NCBI GenBank assembly: GCA_964437445.1
Contig: CAYTGR010000034.1
Coordinates: 1-53,330, forward strand
Source of the DNA: CAYTGR01 sp964437445
GTDB lineage: Bacteria; Chloroflexota; Anaerolineae; B4-G1; SLSP01
Direction: 5' to 3'
DNA length: 53,330 bases
Position numbers and translations under genes: made by a program. The notes beneath the pieces were generated by a model, which did not search any database, was not told the DNA's origin, and was given only the letters and a program-made list of their open reading frames with translations. This document shows, piece after piece, positions 16,285-24,366 of this stretch; position 1 is the first letter of the stretch, and every line of letters starts with the position of its first letter.

Positions 16285-16343
16285 TTGGGCTGAAAGTTGA
16301 AAAAAGCACCCATCTATAACTTTTTTGATCCCAAGGAGATCTC

Positions 16344-18539
16344 ATGTCTAAACCAACCCCTGCTTCGTCCGGTGCAACCCCTGCCTACCGCGACCCATCC
16401 CTGAGCGTTGAAGAACGTGTGGCCGACCTGCTCGGCCGGATGACCCTGGAAGAGAAAGTCGGGCAGCTGATCATGTGGGACGCGCGGCCCGATGACCTGT
16501 CCTTTATCAACACCCACCATCCCGGCTCCATCCTGCACATCTGGGGTGAAAAGCTGGAGCGGGCCATAGATCTGGCGGCCCAAAACCGGCTGGGCATCCC
16601 GCTGCTGGTGGGCGAGGACGCCATCCACGGGCACTCTTTCTGGAAGGGCGCTACCATCTTTCCGACCCAGCTGGCCATGGCCGCCAGCTGGAACCCCGAC
16701 CTGTTGGAACAGGTCGGCCGGGTGACCGCCGAGGAAGTCGTCCCGACGGGCATCCACTGGACCTTCGCGCCCGTGCTCTGCCTGGCGCGCGATCTGCGCT
16801 GGGGCCGCATTGACGAGACCTTTGGCGAAGACCCCTACCTGATCGGCGAACTGGGCGCGGCGCTGATCCGCGGCTACCAGGGGCGCGGGCCTGGTGATCC
16901 GGCCGGAATCCTGGCTACCGCCAAACACTACGCCGGTTACTCAGAGACCCAGGGCGGGCGGGATGCCTCCGAGGCCGATCTCTCGCGCCGCAAGCTGCGC
17001 AGCTATTTCCTGCCGCCCTTTGAACGCGCCGTGCAGGCCGGGGTCATGACCTTCATGACCGGCTACCAATCTATGGAGGGCGTGCCAGCGACCGCCAACC
17101 ACTGGCTCTTGACCGAGGTCTTGAAAGACGAGTGGGGTTTTGAGGGCGTGCTCGTGACCGATTGGGACAACGTCGGGCGGCTGGTCAAGGAGCAGAAGGT
17201 CTGCGCCGACTACGTTGAAGCTGCGGTGGTGGCCCTGCGGGCCGGCAACGACATCATCATGACCACGCCCGAGTTTTACGAGGCCGCGATAGAAGCGGTG
17301 CGTACCGGACGGCTGGCAGAGAGTGAGATTGATGCGCCCTGCGCCCGGTTCCTGGCACTCAAGTTCCGCCTGGGCCTGTTTGAAAACCCGCGCCGCCCTG
17401 ATTTGCAGCGGGCCGCGCTTGAGATCAGCCGCCCTGAGCACCGCGCGGTGAACCTGGAGAGCGCGCGCCAGAGCCTGGTGCTGTTGCAGAACCGGGGCCT
17501 GCTGCCGCTCGACCCGGCCCGGCTGAAATCCATCGCCGTGATCGGGCCGAACGCCGATGACGACCTCCAGCAGCTGGGCGACTGGTCGCTGGGCTCTTCG
17601 CAGCATCCGCCCGCGGCCGGTAAGCACCCGCGCGAGAAGACCACCACCATCCTGGACGGCCTCCGCGCCCTGGCCCCGCAAGGGCTGGAGGTGCACTATG
17701 AGCGCGGCTGCTCGATTACCAGTGAGGACCTGTCGGGCCTCCCGGCGGCCGTGGCCGCGGCCCAGGCCGCCGAGGTCGTGGTGGCGGTGGTGGGCGATCA
17801 CCTGAACTACGTCGGCGAGACCCTCAGCACCGCTACGTTGGAGCTGCAAGGTGGGCAGATCGCGCTGCTGAATGCGCTGGAGCAGACCGGCAAGCCCCTG
17901 ATCGTGGTCCTGATCAACAGCAAGCCCCTGGTCCTGCCGGCCTCTGCCCAACGCGCCGCCGCTATCCTGGAGCTCTTCAACCCCGGCATGGAAGGCGGTC
18001 GTGCCCTGGCCGAAGCGCTCTTTGGGCTGCTCAATCCCTCCGGCAAGCTGACCATCTCTATCCCGGTGCATGTCGGCCAGCAGCCGGTCTTTTACAGCCA
18101 GGTGCGCGGCCAGCACGGCGACCGCTACGCCGACCTGACCCAGGAACCGCTTTTCCCCTTCGGGCATGGCCTCAGCTATACCCGGTACGCTTATTCCAAC
18201 CTGCGGCTGGCCTCCTCCCACCTGACCAGGGGGGAAACGGCGCAGGTCTTGGTGGATGTGGAGAACGTTGGGCAGCGGGAAGGCATGGAGATCGTGCAGG
18301 TCTACGTCAGCGACGTGGTGACCTCGGCCACCTGGGTCAACAAGGCACTGAAAGGCTTTGCCCGTGTCCGGCTGGCGCCGGGCGAGAAAAAGACCGTGCA
18401 GGTGGAGCTGCCCTGGCGCTCCTTTGAGATCGTGAACGCGCAGGGCATTTATGTGGTGGAACCCGGCGAGTTTGAAATCCTGGTCGGCCCCTCTTCGCGC
18501 GACCGGGATTTATTGAGGACAAAATTGATGATTGAGTAG
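16344..18539 (+). CDS. Glycoside hydrolase family 3 beta-glucosidase
   Basis: A 731-residue beta-glycosidase without a signal peptide, so probably cytoplasmic. Domains in order: the GH3 barrel (about 20-330), with TLEEKVGQL near the start and the nucleophile Asp273 in VTDWDN; the alpha/beta sandwich (about 360-580); and a fibronectin III-like domain (about 620-720, with VKNV-like VDVENVGQREGMEIVQVYV). Family members release terminal glucose or xylose from oligosaccharides. AAGGAG precedes the ATG. An MFS permease follows, suggesting uptake and cleavage of an oligosaccharide. Confidence 0.9.
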   Translation: MSKPTPASSGATPAYRDPSLSVEERVADLLGRMTLEEKVGQLIMWDARPDDLSFINTHHPGSILHIWGEKLERAIDLAAQNRLGIPLLVGEDAIHGHSFWKGATIFPTQLAMAASWNPDLLEQVGRVTAEEVVPTGIHWTFAPVLCLARDLRWGRIDETFGEDPYLIGELGAALIRGYQGRGPGDPAGILATAKHYAGYSETQGGRDASEADLSRRKLRSYFLPPFERAVQAGVMTFMTGYQSMEGVPATANHWLLTEVLKDEWGFEGVLVTDWDNVGRLVKEQKVCADYVEAAVVALRAGNDIIMTTPEFYEAAIEAVRTGRLAESEIDAPCARFLALKFRLGLFENPRRPDLQRAALEISRPEHRAVNLESARQSLVLLQNRGLLPLDPARLKSIAVIGPNADDDLQQLGDWSLGSSQHPPAAGKHPREKTTTILDGLRALAPQGLEVHYERGCSITSEDLSGLPAAVAAAQAAEVVVAVVGDHLNYVGETLSTATLELQGGQIALLNALEQTGKPLIVVLINSKPLVLPASAQRAAAILELFNPGMEGGRALAEALFGLLNPSGKLTISIPVHVGQQPVFYSQVRGQHGDRYADLTQEPLFPFGHGLSYTRYAYSNLRLASSHLTRGETAQVLVDVENVGQREGMEIVQVYVSDVVTSATWVNKALKGFARVRLAPGEKKTVQVELPWRSFEIVNAQGIYVVEPGEFEILVGPSSRDRDLLRTKLMIE

Positions 18540-18546
18540 AAAATGT

Positions 18547-18575
18547 CGTTGGGGCGCAGGTGCTGCGCCCCAACG
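18547..18575. terminator. Perfect 13-bp stem between GH3 and MFS genes
   Basis: CGTTGGGGCGCAG and its exact complement flank GTG. There is no T-run, so this is as likely a palindromic repeat or an mRNA-stabilising hairpin as a terminator. It shares the core GGGCGCAG/CTGCGCCC with 4094-4125. Confidence 0.5.
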
Positions 18576-18620
18576 ATTCAACTGCCCCTGACATCATCTC
18601 CTGGCGAAAGGAACTCTTCT

Positions 18621-19847
18621 ATGCAATCCAGCAATCGTAGAACGCCTCGTGCAAAAACCAATGTCTTGACACTGGCTTATATCGCCTTTCTTATGTTGGG
18701 ACTGCCGACCGGCCTGCTTGGAGTGGCGTGGCCTACCATGCGGGCCGATTTCGCCCTGCCCCTGGACGCGATGGGGCTGCTGCTGATCTCCTCCACCGTG
18801 GGATACTCTCTGGCCAGCTTTTTTATCGCCCGGTTGATCAAGCGTTTTGGGATTGGCTCCCTGCTGATCTTTTCCAGCCTGGCTTCCGCCGTGGCGCTCT
18901 TTGGCTACCCCCTGGCCCCTGCCTGGAGCGTGATCGTGGGGATTGGCGCGCTCGCCGGCTTTGGTTCGGGCGTCCTGGATGCCGGGGTGAATACCTACCT
19001 GGCCGCGGAATACCAGGAAAGCGAAATGCAGTGGTTGCACGCCTTTTTTGGCATTGGTGCTACCCTCAGCCCCGTCATCATGACCGCCAGCCTGTCCCAA
19101 TTTGTTTCCTGGCGCCCCGGTTATATCTTTGTCGGGGCTTTAATGGTCATGATGGGGGGAGCCTTTCGGCTTACCTATTCCGCCTGGAAGGCGCCTCAAC
19201 CAGCCTCTGAATCTGAAGCAGTCCCAGCAAGCGAGGCGGCGGGGCCCGGCTTGATGGATTACCAGACCTCCCTCTGGAAAAGCCTGCTCCAGCCACAGAC
19301 CTGGGTTGGCATTCTATTGTTTCTGCTTTACACCGGCGCGGAATTGACCCTGGGCAACTGGACGTACACCCTGTTTACCGAAGGCCGGGGGATCAGTCCG
19401 CAGATCGCCGGGATTTGGGCGGGCGGTTTTTGGGCCACCTTCACGGTGGGGCGGATCCTGGGGGGGCTGTTTGTCCATCGCGTCCGCCTCAATACTCTGA
19501 TGATCAGCGCCATGTCGCTGGCGCTGGTCGGTGCCGTTCTGTTCTGGTGGAACCCGCTTCCGCTGGTGGGAGTCTTAGGCGTCTTTGTGGCGGGCTTTGC
19601 CATGGCGCCCATCTTCGCCGGGCTGATCTCCAGCACACGCCAGCGTGTGGGAGAACATCACGCCGCCAACACGATTGGCATCCAGATCAGCGCGGCCGGC
19701 CTGGGTGGGGCAGTTTTGCCGGCGCTGGCCGGCTTTTTAGCCCGGCGCATCTCGCTGGAAGCCATCCCGGTCATGCTGGCTGTCTCATTGCTCGGAATGC
19801 TTATCCTGTATGTGCTCTCAACACGCATAAACACAGTTAAACTCTAA
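18621..19847 (+). CDS. MFS transporter (sugar-type)
   Basis: A 408-residue permease with about 12 predicted membrane helices. The first begins near residue 16 (LTLAYIAFLMLGLPTGLLGV), and the motif GSGVLDAGVNTYLA in the fourth or fifth helix resembles fucose/glucose-type (FHS) transporters. ATG 18621 has AAAGGAA upstream. It follows the GH3 gene by 80 bases and is followed by the CDP-alcohol transferase. A sugar substrate is inferred from the neighbour. Confidence 0.85.
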   Translation: MQSSNRRTPRAKTNVLTLAYIAFLMLGLPTGLLGVAWPTMRADFALPLDAMGLLLISSTVGYSLASFFIARLIKRFGIGSLLIFSSLASAVALFGYPLAPAWSVIVGIGALAGFGSGVLDAGVNTYLAAEYQESEMQWLHAFFGIGATLSPVIMTASLSQFVSWRPGYIFVGALMVMMGGAFRLTYSAWKAPQPASESEAVPASEAAGPGLMDYQTSLWKSLLQPQTWVGILLFLLYTGAELTLGNWTYTLFTEGRGISPQIAGIWAGGFWATFTVGRILGGLFVHRVRLNTLMISAMSLALVGAVLFWWNPLPLVGVLGVFVAGFAMAPIFAGLISSTRQRVGEHHAANTIGIQISAAGLGGAVLPALAGFLARRISLEAIPVMLAVSLLGMLILYVLSTRINTVKL

Positions 19848-19865
19848 GCATCTTGGAGGAATGTG

Positions 19866-20549
19866 ATGAACGATATTAAAAACCACAAGAGGATTAACGA
19901 CATCTTACTCGGCCCTTTGGAGAGACCGGCCTTGAAATGGCTTGCAGCTCACCTGCCGGGTTGGATAACCCCTGATATTTGCACCGCGATTGGCGTGTTG
20001 GGTGCAGTAGTTATTATGGTGAGTTACTTACTTACCATGGTAAACAAAAACTACTTGTGGTTTGCATCCCTGGGTTTCGTGATCAACTGGTTTGGCGATA
20101 GCCTGGATGGCACGCTGGCACGCCACCGACATATTGAACGCCCCATCTTTGGCTTTTTTATTGATCACACAACCGATGCCATCGCTGAGGTGATGATTTT
20201 CCTCGGCCTGGGCCTAACGCCCTATGTTAGCTTTCATATCGCCTGCCTGACGCTCATCGCTTACCTGCTCCTCTCGGTGCTGGTTTTTATCTGCACGTGC
20301 GTGGTGGGCGAGTTCAAAATCTCTTATGGCAAACTGGGGCCAACCGAGGTTCGCGTGCTGGCCATCCTGTTGAACACAGGGATGTATTTTGGCGGGGAAC
20401 GGACATGGGCAGTGTCAGCCGGGATGTTCGGCCATGTGACTTTAAGCCCTTATGACCTCATTGTCGGCTTCATTGGCATTCTTTTATTGTTTTTCTTCTT
20501 GGATACAGCCCGGAAGGAAACTATCAGGCTGGCAAAAGCCGATGCTTAG
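19866..20549 (+). CDS. CDP-alcohol phosphatidyltransferase family membrane protein
   Basis: A 227-residue membrane enzyme of phospholipid synthesis. The complete CDP-alcohol signature is present: D78, DG at 81-82, AR at 85-86, G96, D100 and D104, so it should be active. About six hydrophobic helices surround it. The alcohol (glycerol phosphate, inositol phosphate or other) cannot be told. ATG 19866 has GGAGG six bases before it; GTG 19863 is an alternative. It is co-directional with the MFS gene, 18 bases away. Confidence 0.85.
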   Translation: MNDIKNHKRINDILLGPLERPALKWLAAHLPGWITPDICTAIGVLGAVVIMVSYLLTMVNKNYLWFASLGFVINWFGDSLDGTLARHRHIERPIFGFFIDHTTDAIAEVMIFLGLGLTPYVSFHIACLTLIAYLLLSVLVFICTCVVGEFKISYGKLGPTEVRVLAILLNTGMYFGGERTWAVSAGMFGHVTLSPYDLIVGFIGILLLFFFLDTARKETIRLAKADA

Positions 20550-20582
20550 CCGGATTCAAGCAACGGATGGCACTAAACTTAG

Positions 20583-20632
20583 CCACGAATACACGAATTT
20601 GCCATGTCTGGTGGACATTTGTGTCTTCGTGG
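20583..20632. terminator. Long imperfect hairpin between convergent genes
   Basis: CCACGAA pairs with TTCGTGG, ACAC with GTGT, and ATGTC with GACAT around a short loop. It fills the 94-base gap between the CDP-alcohol transferase and the GT2 gene, so a bidirectional terminator or a transcribed repeat is likely. The T-run is poor. Confidence 0.5.
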
Positions 20633-20643
20633 ACGGCCGCCGC

Positions 20644-21381
20644 TCAATCCAGACGGGTCAGGCGGTACTTCACCAGCGTCCAGAGCACCGTCAGACCGTC
20701 TTTCCACGAGATTTTCTTGCCCTCGGCGAACTCGCGGCCGGTATAAGAGATGGGGACTTCGTAGATGCGATAGCCGCGCCGCAAGATTTGAGCGGTGATC
20801 TCCGGGTCAAACCCCCAGCGCTGGGCCTTGAGCGCCAGTTTGCCGGCCACTTCGCGGGTGAAAACTTTGTAGCAGGTCTCCATGTCGGTGAGGATGGTGT
20901 TGTAGAGGATGTTGGTCACGGTGGTGAGGAACCGGTTGCCTAACATGTGCCAGAAGAGCATCGCCTTGGTCGGCCCGCCCCGGAAACGGGAGCCGTAGAC
21001 GACCTGGGAGCGGCCCTCCAGGATCGGCTGGAGCAGATGGGGGTAGTCGCGGGGATCGTACTCTAAATCGGCGTCCTGCACGAGCAGGATATCGCCGGTG
21101 GCGTGCTGAATGCCGGTCCAGACGGCGGCTCCTTTGCCCTGATTCACCGGGTGGAAGATGATCTGGAAGCCAGGCTGGCCCTCCAACGTCCGCAGATAGT
21201 CGCGCGTCCCGTCGCTGGAACCGTCATCCACGATCACGATCTCGCGTTCCAGCGGGGCAGTTTTGGCGGTCGCATGGCTGTTCTGGTAAGCAATATCCAG
21301 CGGGACGGCTTGCACCCGCGCCACGATTTCCTCAATGGTCTTGATCTCATTGTAAGCCGGGATGATGATAGAAAGTTTCAC
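20644..21381 (-). CDS. Family 2 glycosyltransferase (dolichol-phosphate mannosyltransferase-like)
   Basis: A 245-residue GT-A enzyme. It starts KLSIIIPAYNE and has VDDGSSDGT, the DXD-type QDADLEYDP, and the GSRFRGG and QRWGFDPEI blocks of polyprenyl-phosphate glycosyltransferases. It lacks the C-terminal membrane helices of ArnC/GtrB types. A stretch of about 14 residues (near 30-44) lengthens the loop after the first strand. GTG 21381 follows AGGAGGAACC and overlaps the surE stop as GTGA. A lipid-linked sugar product is likely; the sugar is unknown. Confidence 0.88.
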   Translation of the reverse strand: MKLSIIIPAYNEIKTIEEIVARVQAVPLDIAYQNSHATAKTAPLEREIVIVDDGSSDGTRDYLRTLEGQPGFQIIFHPVNQGKGAAVWTGIQHATGDILLVQDADLEYDPRDYPHLLQPILEGRSQVVYGSRFRGGPTKAMLFWHMLGNRFLTTVTNILYNTILTDMETCYKVFTREVAGKLALKAQRWGFDPEITAQILRRGYRIYEVPISYTGREFAEGKKISWKDGLTVLWTLVKYRLTRLD

Positions 21382-22214
21382 GGTTCCTCCTCGGAAGGTG
21401 GGGTGCTGGTCGGGGCCGGCGGCGACCAGAAGCCGGCGGCCTCCACGCCCCAGCACCGGATTTGCTCCAGCAGCGGGTAGGCGGTGAAATCCAGTTGCAG
21501 CGGGGTGATAGAAATGTAGCCCTGGGCCACCGCCCAGAGGTCGGTCCCCTCTTCCGCGACGCCGGTGGGGGCCTCACCGCCGATCCAGTAGTAGGGATGG
21601 CCGAAGGGATCCTCCCGGCGGATCAGCGCGTCGCGGTAAATGCGGCAGCCCAGCCGTGTGATCCGCACGCCCTGGAACTGGGCGGCCGGCCGGGCCGGGA
21701 CATTGACGTTCAGCAGCGTGCGGGGTGGGAGGCCGTGCCTCAGCACAACTTGTGCCAGCCGGGCGGCGAAGGCGGCTGCTACGGTGTAATCTGCCGTCGG
21801 ATCAAACGTATCCAGCGAGATGGCGAACGCGGCCACGCCGCCGAGCGTCCCCTCCATCGCCGCCGTCACCGTGCCGGAGTAGGTCACGTCACTGCCCAGG
21901 TTGGCGCCCCGGTTGATCCCGGTGACCACCAGATCCACCGGCGACTCGGCCAGTCCGAGCAGTCCTAAGGTGATAGCGTCGGCTGGCGCGCCGGTGGTCA
22001 CCAGCGCCGGCATTCCGTTGGGGAGCTGCCCGGGGTCGGCCCGCAGCGGCTTGTGCATGGTCTTGGAGTGGCCGGCGGCGCTCCAGTTGTGATCCGGGGC
22101 GATGACGGTGACGCGGCTCACCTGCGCCAAGGCGGTGGCCAGCGCGCCCAGCCCCGGCGCAGTCAGGCCGTCGTCGTTGGTGACCAGAATATGGGGTGTG
22201 TGATCAGGTTTCAT
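21378..22214 (-). CDS. surE: 5'/3'-nucleotidase SurE
   Basis: Survival protein E, a metal-dependent phosphatase acting on nucleoside monophosphates and polyphosphate. Motifs are VTNDDG (Asp14, Asp15), the Ser in NWSAAGHS, and GINRGANLGSDVTYSGTVTA. About 278 residues, with the normal C-terminal swapped hairpin. ATG 22214 is preceded by GAAAGCAAG; a frame extension to 22235 is possible. It is first in a two-gene unit with the GT2 gene. Confidence 0.92.
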   Translation of the reverse strand: MKPDHTPHILVTNDDGLTAPGLGALATALAQVSRVTVIAPDHNWSAAGHSKTMHKPLRADPGQLPNGMPALVTTGAPADAITLGLLGLAESPVDLVVTGINRGANLGSDVTYSGTVTAAMEGTLGGVAAFAISLDTFDPTADYTVAAAFAARLAQVVLRHGLPPRTLLNVNVPARPAAQFQGVRITRLGCRIYRDALIRREDPFGHPYYWIGGEAPTGVAEEGTDLWAVAQGYISITPLQLDFTAYPLLEQIRCWGVEAAGFWSPPAPTSTPPSEEEP

Positions 22215-22238
22215 CTTGCTTTCATAATAAACCAAAGA

Positions 22239-22263
22239 GCGGGGGCGAATTTCTCGCCCCCGC
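22239..22263. terminator. Strong hairpin between the regulator gene and surE
   Basis: GCGGGGGCGA pairs exactly with TCGCCCCCGC around five bases. On the minus strand it is followed by TCTTTGGTTTATT, so it may end the regulator transcript; it also sits in the leader made by the surE promoter at 22269. Confidence 0.55.
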
Positions 22264-22268
22264 GCCGG

Positions 22269-22296
22269 ATTATACCTGCCTTGAAAAAACAGGCAA
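22269..22296 (-). promoter_or_regulatory. Promoter of surE-GT2
   Basis: TTGCCT (22291-22296), 16 bases, TATAAT (22269-22274), minus strand. The spacer overlaps an inverted repeat, CCTTGAAA/TTTCAAGG (22279-22305), that also covers the last codons of the upstream regulator gene. Confidence 0.75.
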
Positions 22297-22299
22297 GTT

Positions 22300-22974
22300 T
22301 CAAGGGGCGGGAGGGGCGTTCAGGGCGGTCAGACGGTAGCCTTCGCCGCGCCGGGTTTTCACGGCGAAGGGTGCCTGGAGTGACTTCAAGCTCTCGCGCA
22401 GCCAGTGGATGTGTACGGCCAAGCTGCGGGTGTAACCGGCGTAATCGGTGCCCCACACTTCCTGGAATAACCGGGCCTGGGAGAGGGTTTCTTCGGGCGC
22501 ACTGAGGAAGGCTAACGTCAGGGCAGTCTGTTTGGGCGTTAACGGGAGGACCTGACTGCCCCAGATCAAGAAATGGTTATCTACATCCAGCCGCAAACCC
22601 TGCCACTCCACCAGCGAATGTTCTTCCTGGTTGAGCGTGTGGCTGATCTGGCGCAGCAGCTGGCGTGCCGTCAGCGGGTAGCGCAGGTAGCCGGCAATCG
22701 GGGGCAGTGTATCCAGGCTGGTTTCTTTGTCCAATAATACGATGATTGGAAGCGCCGGAGCCAGCCGCTGCAAATCAGCGCAGAAGCGGGCCGCGTCAAA
22801 CCGGATGGTGGCAATATCCAACAGCACCAGGTCAAAGGACTGGCGCGCCACATAGCTCATGGCTTCCTTGCGTGTATGGGTGATCAATACTTCGTATTGC
22901 TCCAACAACGCAGGAAGGAGGGTCGGTTCCGCCGGCCGGGGCCGCGCGATCAATAAAATTGAATATGGTTTCAA
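22300..22974 (-). CDS. Atypical OmpR-type response regulator
   Basis: A 224-residue protein with an N-terminal receiver-like domain (about 1-115) and a C-terminal winged helix (about 125-220; VWGTDYAGYTRSLAVHIHWL and VKTRRGEGYRL are typical OmpR/PhoB blocks). The receiver keeps the phosphoacceptor-position Asp53. It lacks the acidic pair (Ala-Arg at 10-11), the Ser/Thr switch (Leu80) and the conserved Lys (Tyr99 in GYLRYP). It is probably not regulated by normal phosphorylation. No histidine kinase is adjacent. Its own promoter lies at 23034-23061. Confidence 0.82.
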   Translation of the reverse strand: MKPYSILLIARPRPAEPTLLPALLEQYEVLITHTRKEAMSYVARQSFDLVLLDIATIRFDAARFCADLQRLAPALPIIVLLDKETSLDTLPPIAGYLRYPLTARQLLRQISHTLNQEEHSLVEWQGLRLDVDNHFLIWGSQVLPLTPKQTALTLAFLSAPEETLSQARLFQEVWGTDYAGYTRSLAVHIHWLRESLKSLQAPFAVKTRRGEGYRLTALNAPPAP

Positions 22975-23033
22975 GAGGTACTCGCCGGATGATAAGTTCT
23001 TTAATTTAACTTGAGCAAGGATGCGATAAATCC

Positions 23034-23061
23034 ATTATACACACAGTCGGCGCTTAGGCAA
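23034..23061 (-). promoter_or_regulatory. Promoter of the atypical regulator gene
   Basis: TTGCCT (23056-23061), 16 bases, TATAAT (23034-23039) on the minus strand, giving a leader of about 50 bases. Confidence 0.78.
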
Positions 23062-23108
23062 TTGACGCCGAGGAATGGCGGATTGTCGGGGATGGGCCGG
23101 AGGCGCGC

Positions 23109-24215
23109 TCAGGTCAGGCCCAGCGTCTGCCGGTAGACCGCCAACGTCTGGCGCGCCGTGGCGTTCCAGGTGAAGCGCGCCGCCTGGCGGAAGCCCGCCT
23201 CCCGCAGCCGGGCGTGCAGTGCCGGGTCTTGGGCCAGGCGGAGGCAGGCCTCGGCCAGCATGGCCGGATCGTCGGGATCAATGCGCAGGCCGGCCTCCCC
23301 GACTACTTCCGGGAGGCTGGCCCGGTCGGCGACGACAGCGGGCGTCCCGCACTGCATCGCTTCCAGGGCCGGGAAGCCAAAGCCCTCGTAGAACGAGGGC
23401 AGCGCCAGCAACAAAGCCCCGTTGTAGAGCGCCACCAGCTCTTCCTGGGGGACGCGCTCCACGAAGCGGACCCAGGGCTCCAGGTGTAAAGCCTGGACGC
23501 GAGCGAAGATCTCGTCGTAGAGCCAGCCGGGTCGACCGGCGATGACGAGTGTGCGCGGCTCGCCGCGCGCGTGGAGCAGCGCGAGCGCCTCTAACAGGCC
23601 GGGCAGGTTTTTGCGCGGTTCCCAGGTCCCCACAAAGAAGAGATAGCCCGGCTCCAGGCCGTACCCGGCCAGCACGGCGGCCGTTTGCTCTGGCGGCAAC
23701 GGGCGGAACGCTTCATCGGCGGCCAGATGGACGACGGTGATCCGCTCCTCCGGGACGCCCAGCAGCTGCACCAGGTCGCGTTGGGTGGCGTAAGAGTCGG
23801 CGAGGAGCGCGTCGGCGCGGGCCACCGCCCAGCGGATTTGCTCGTTATAATAGCGGCGGGCCTCGGCGGTGAGGTATTGCGGGTAGTACAGGAAGTTGAG
23901 GTCGTGGACGGTGATGACGGTGCGATGCGCCCCCCAGGCCGGCGGGATGAAGTCCGCGCTGTGGAGCAGGTCCAACCGCCGGGGCAGGAGCTCGGCCCCC
24001 AAAGCCCAGCGCTCCCAGCGGTGGTGCGGCGGCGTCCAGGCGCGGAGGGAGCGGAGGCCGGGCGCGCTCACCGGTTCCGTCTCACGCCGGTGCTGGATCA
24101 GCGTGAGGCTGCCCGGCGGCAGGAGCGCGGCCAGCTCTACCGCCAGCCGCCGGGCGTAGCGCGAAATCCCGCCCGGGGCATAAGCGTGCAGCCGACCATC
24201 CAGGCCAATTTTCAT
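23109..24215 (-). CDS. Family 4 glycosyltransferase
   Basis: A 368-residue GT-B enzyme. The N-terminal half starts MKIGLDGRLHAYAPGGISRYARRL, with the glycine-rich acceptor-side loop. The C-terminal half has FFVGTWEPRKNL, and FYEGFGFPALEAMQCGTPAV, the nucleotide-sugar site with its EX7E glutamates. No membrane helix. It probably builds a surface glycan from a nucleotide-sugar donor. ATG 24215 has no ribosome-binding site, but a promoter -10 ends only eight bases upstream, so the message may be leaderless. The frame continues upstream into low-complexity repeats. Confidence 0.88.
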   Translation of the reverse strand: MKIGLDGRLHAYAPGGISRYARRLAVELAALLPPGSLTLIQHRRETEPVSAPGLRSLRAWTPPHHRWERWALGAELLPRRLDLLHSADFIPPAWGAHRTVITVHDLNFLYYPQYLTAEARRYYNEQIRWAVARADALLADSYATQRDLVQLLGVPEERITVVHLAADEAFRPLPPEQTAAVLAGYGLEPGYLFFVGTWEPRKNLPGLLEALALLHARGEPRTLVIAGRPGWLYDEIFARVQALHLEPWVRFVERVPQEELVALYNGALLLALPSFYEGFGFPALEAMQCGTPAVVADRASLPEVVGEAGLRIDPDDPAMLAEACLRLAQDPALHARLREAGFRQAARFTWNATARQTLAVYRQTLGLT

Positions 24216-24222
24216 GGCTGAG

Positions 24223-24250
24223 AGTGTACCACAATCCCTCCACCGGGCAA
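24223..24250 (-). promoter_or_regulatory. Promoter of the GT4 gene (leaderless)
   Basis: TTGCCC (24245-24250), 16 bases, TACACT (24223-24228), minus strand. With transcription starting about seven bases after the -10, the mRNA would begin at or within a base or two of ATG 24215. Confidence 0.6.
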
Positions 24251-24298
24251 TGGCGAATAGCGAATGGCGAATGGCAAATGGCAAATAGCGAATGGCGC
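24243..24298. repeat. Tandem 7-base repeats GCGAATG/GCAAATG
   Basis: About seven imperfect copies of a seven-base unit (GGCGAATGGCAAATAGCGAAT and variants) lie between the divergent GT4 and methyltransferase genes, abutting the -35 of the GT4 promoter. Confidence 0.75.
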
Positions 24299-24308
24299 TT
24301 TCCCCGGC

Positions 24309-24337
24309 TTGTCTTTTCTTAGACTTTGTGTTACAAA
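24309..24337 (+). promoter_or_regulatory. Candidate promoter of the methyltransferase gene
   Basis: TTGTCT (24309-24314), 17 bases, TACAAA (24332-24337), 30 bases before ATG 24367. Confidence 0.5.
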
Positions 24338-24366
24338 GGGGCTACTTTGAGCCAAGCGAGGCGGTC

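Noticed and set aside
16941..18221. A 426-residue minus-strand frame across the GH3 gene
   Set aside because: Same composition bias; GH3 has all catalytic motifs on the plus strand.
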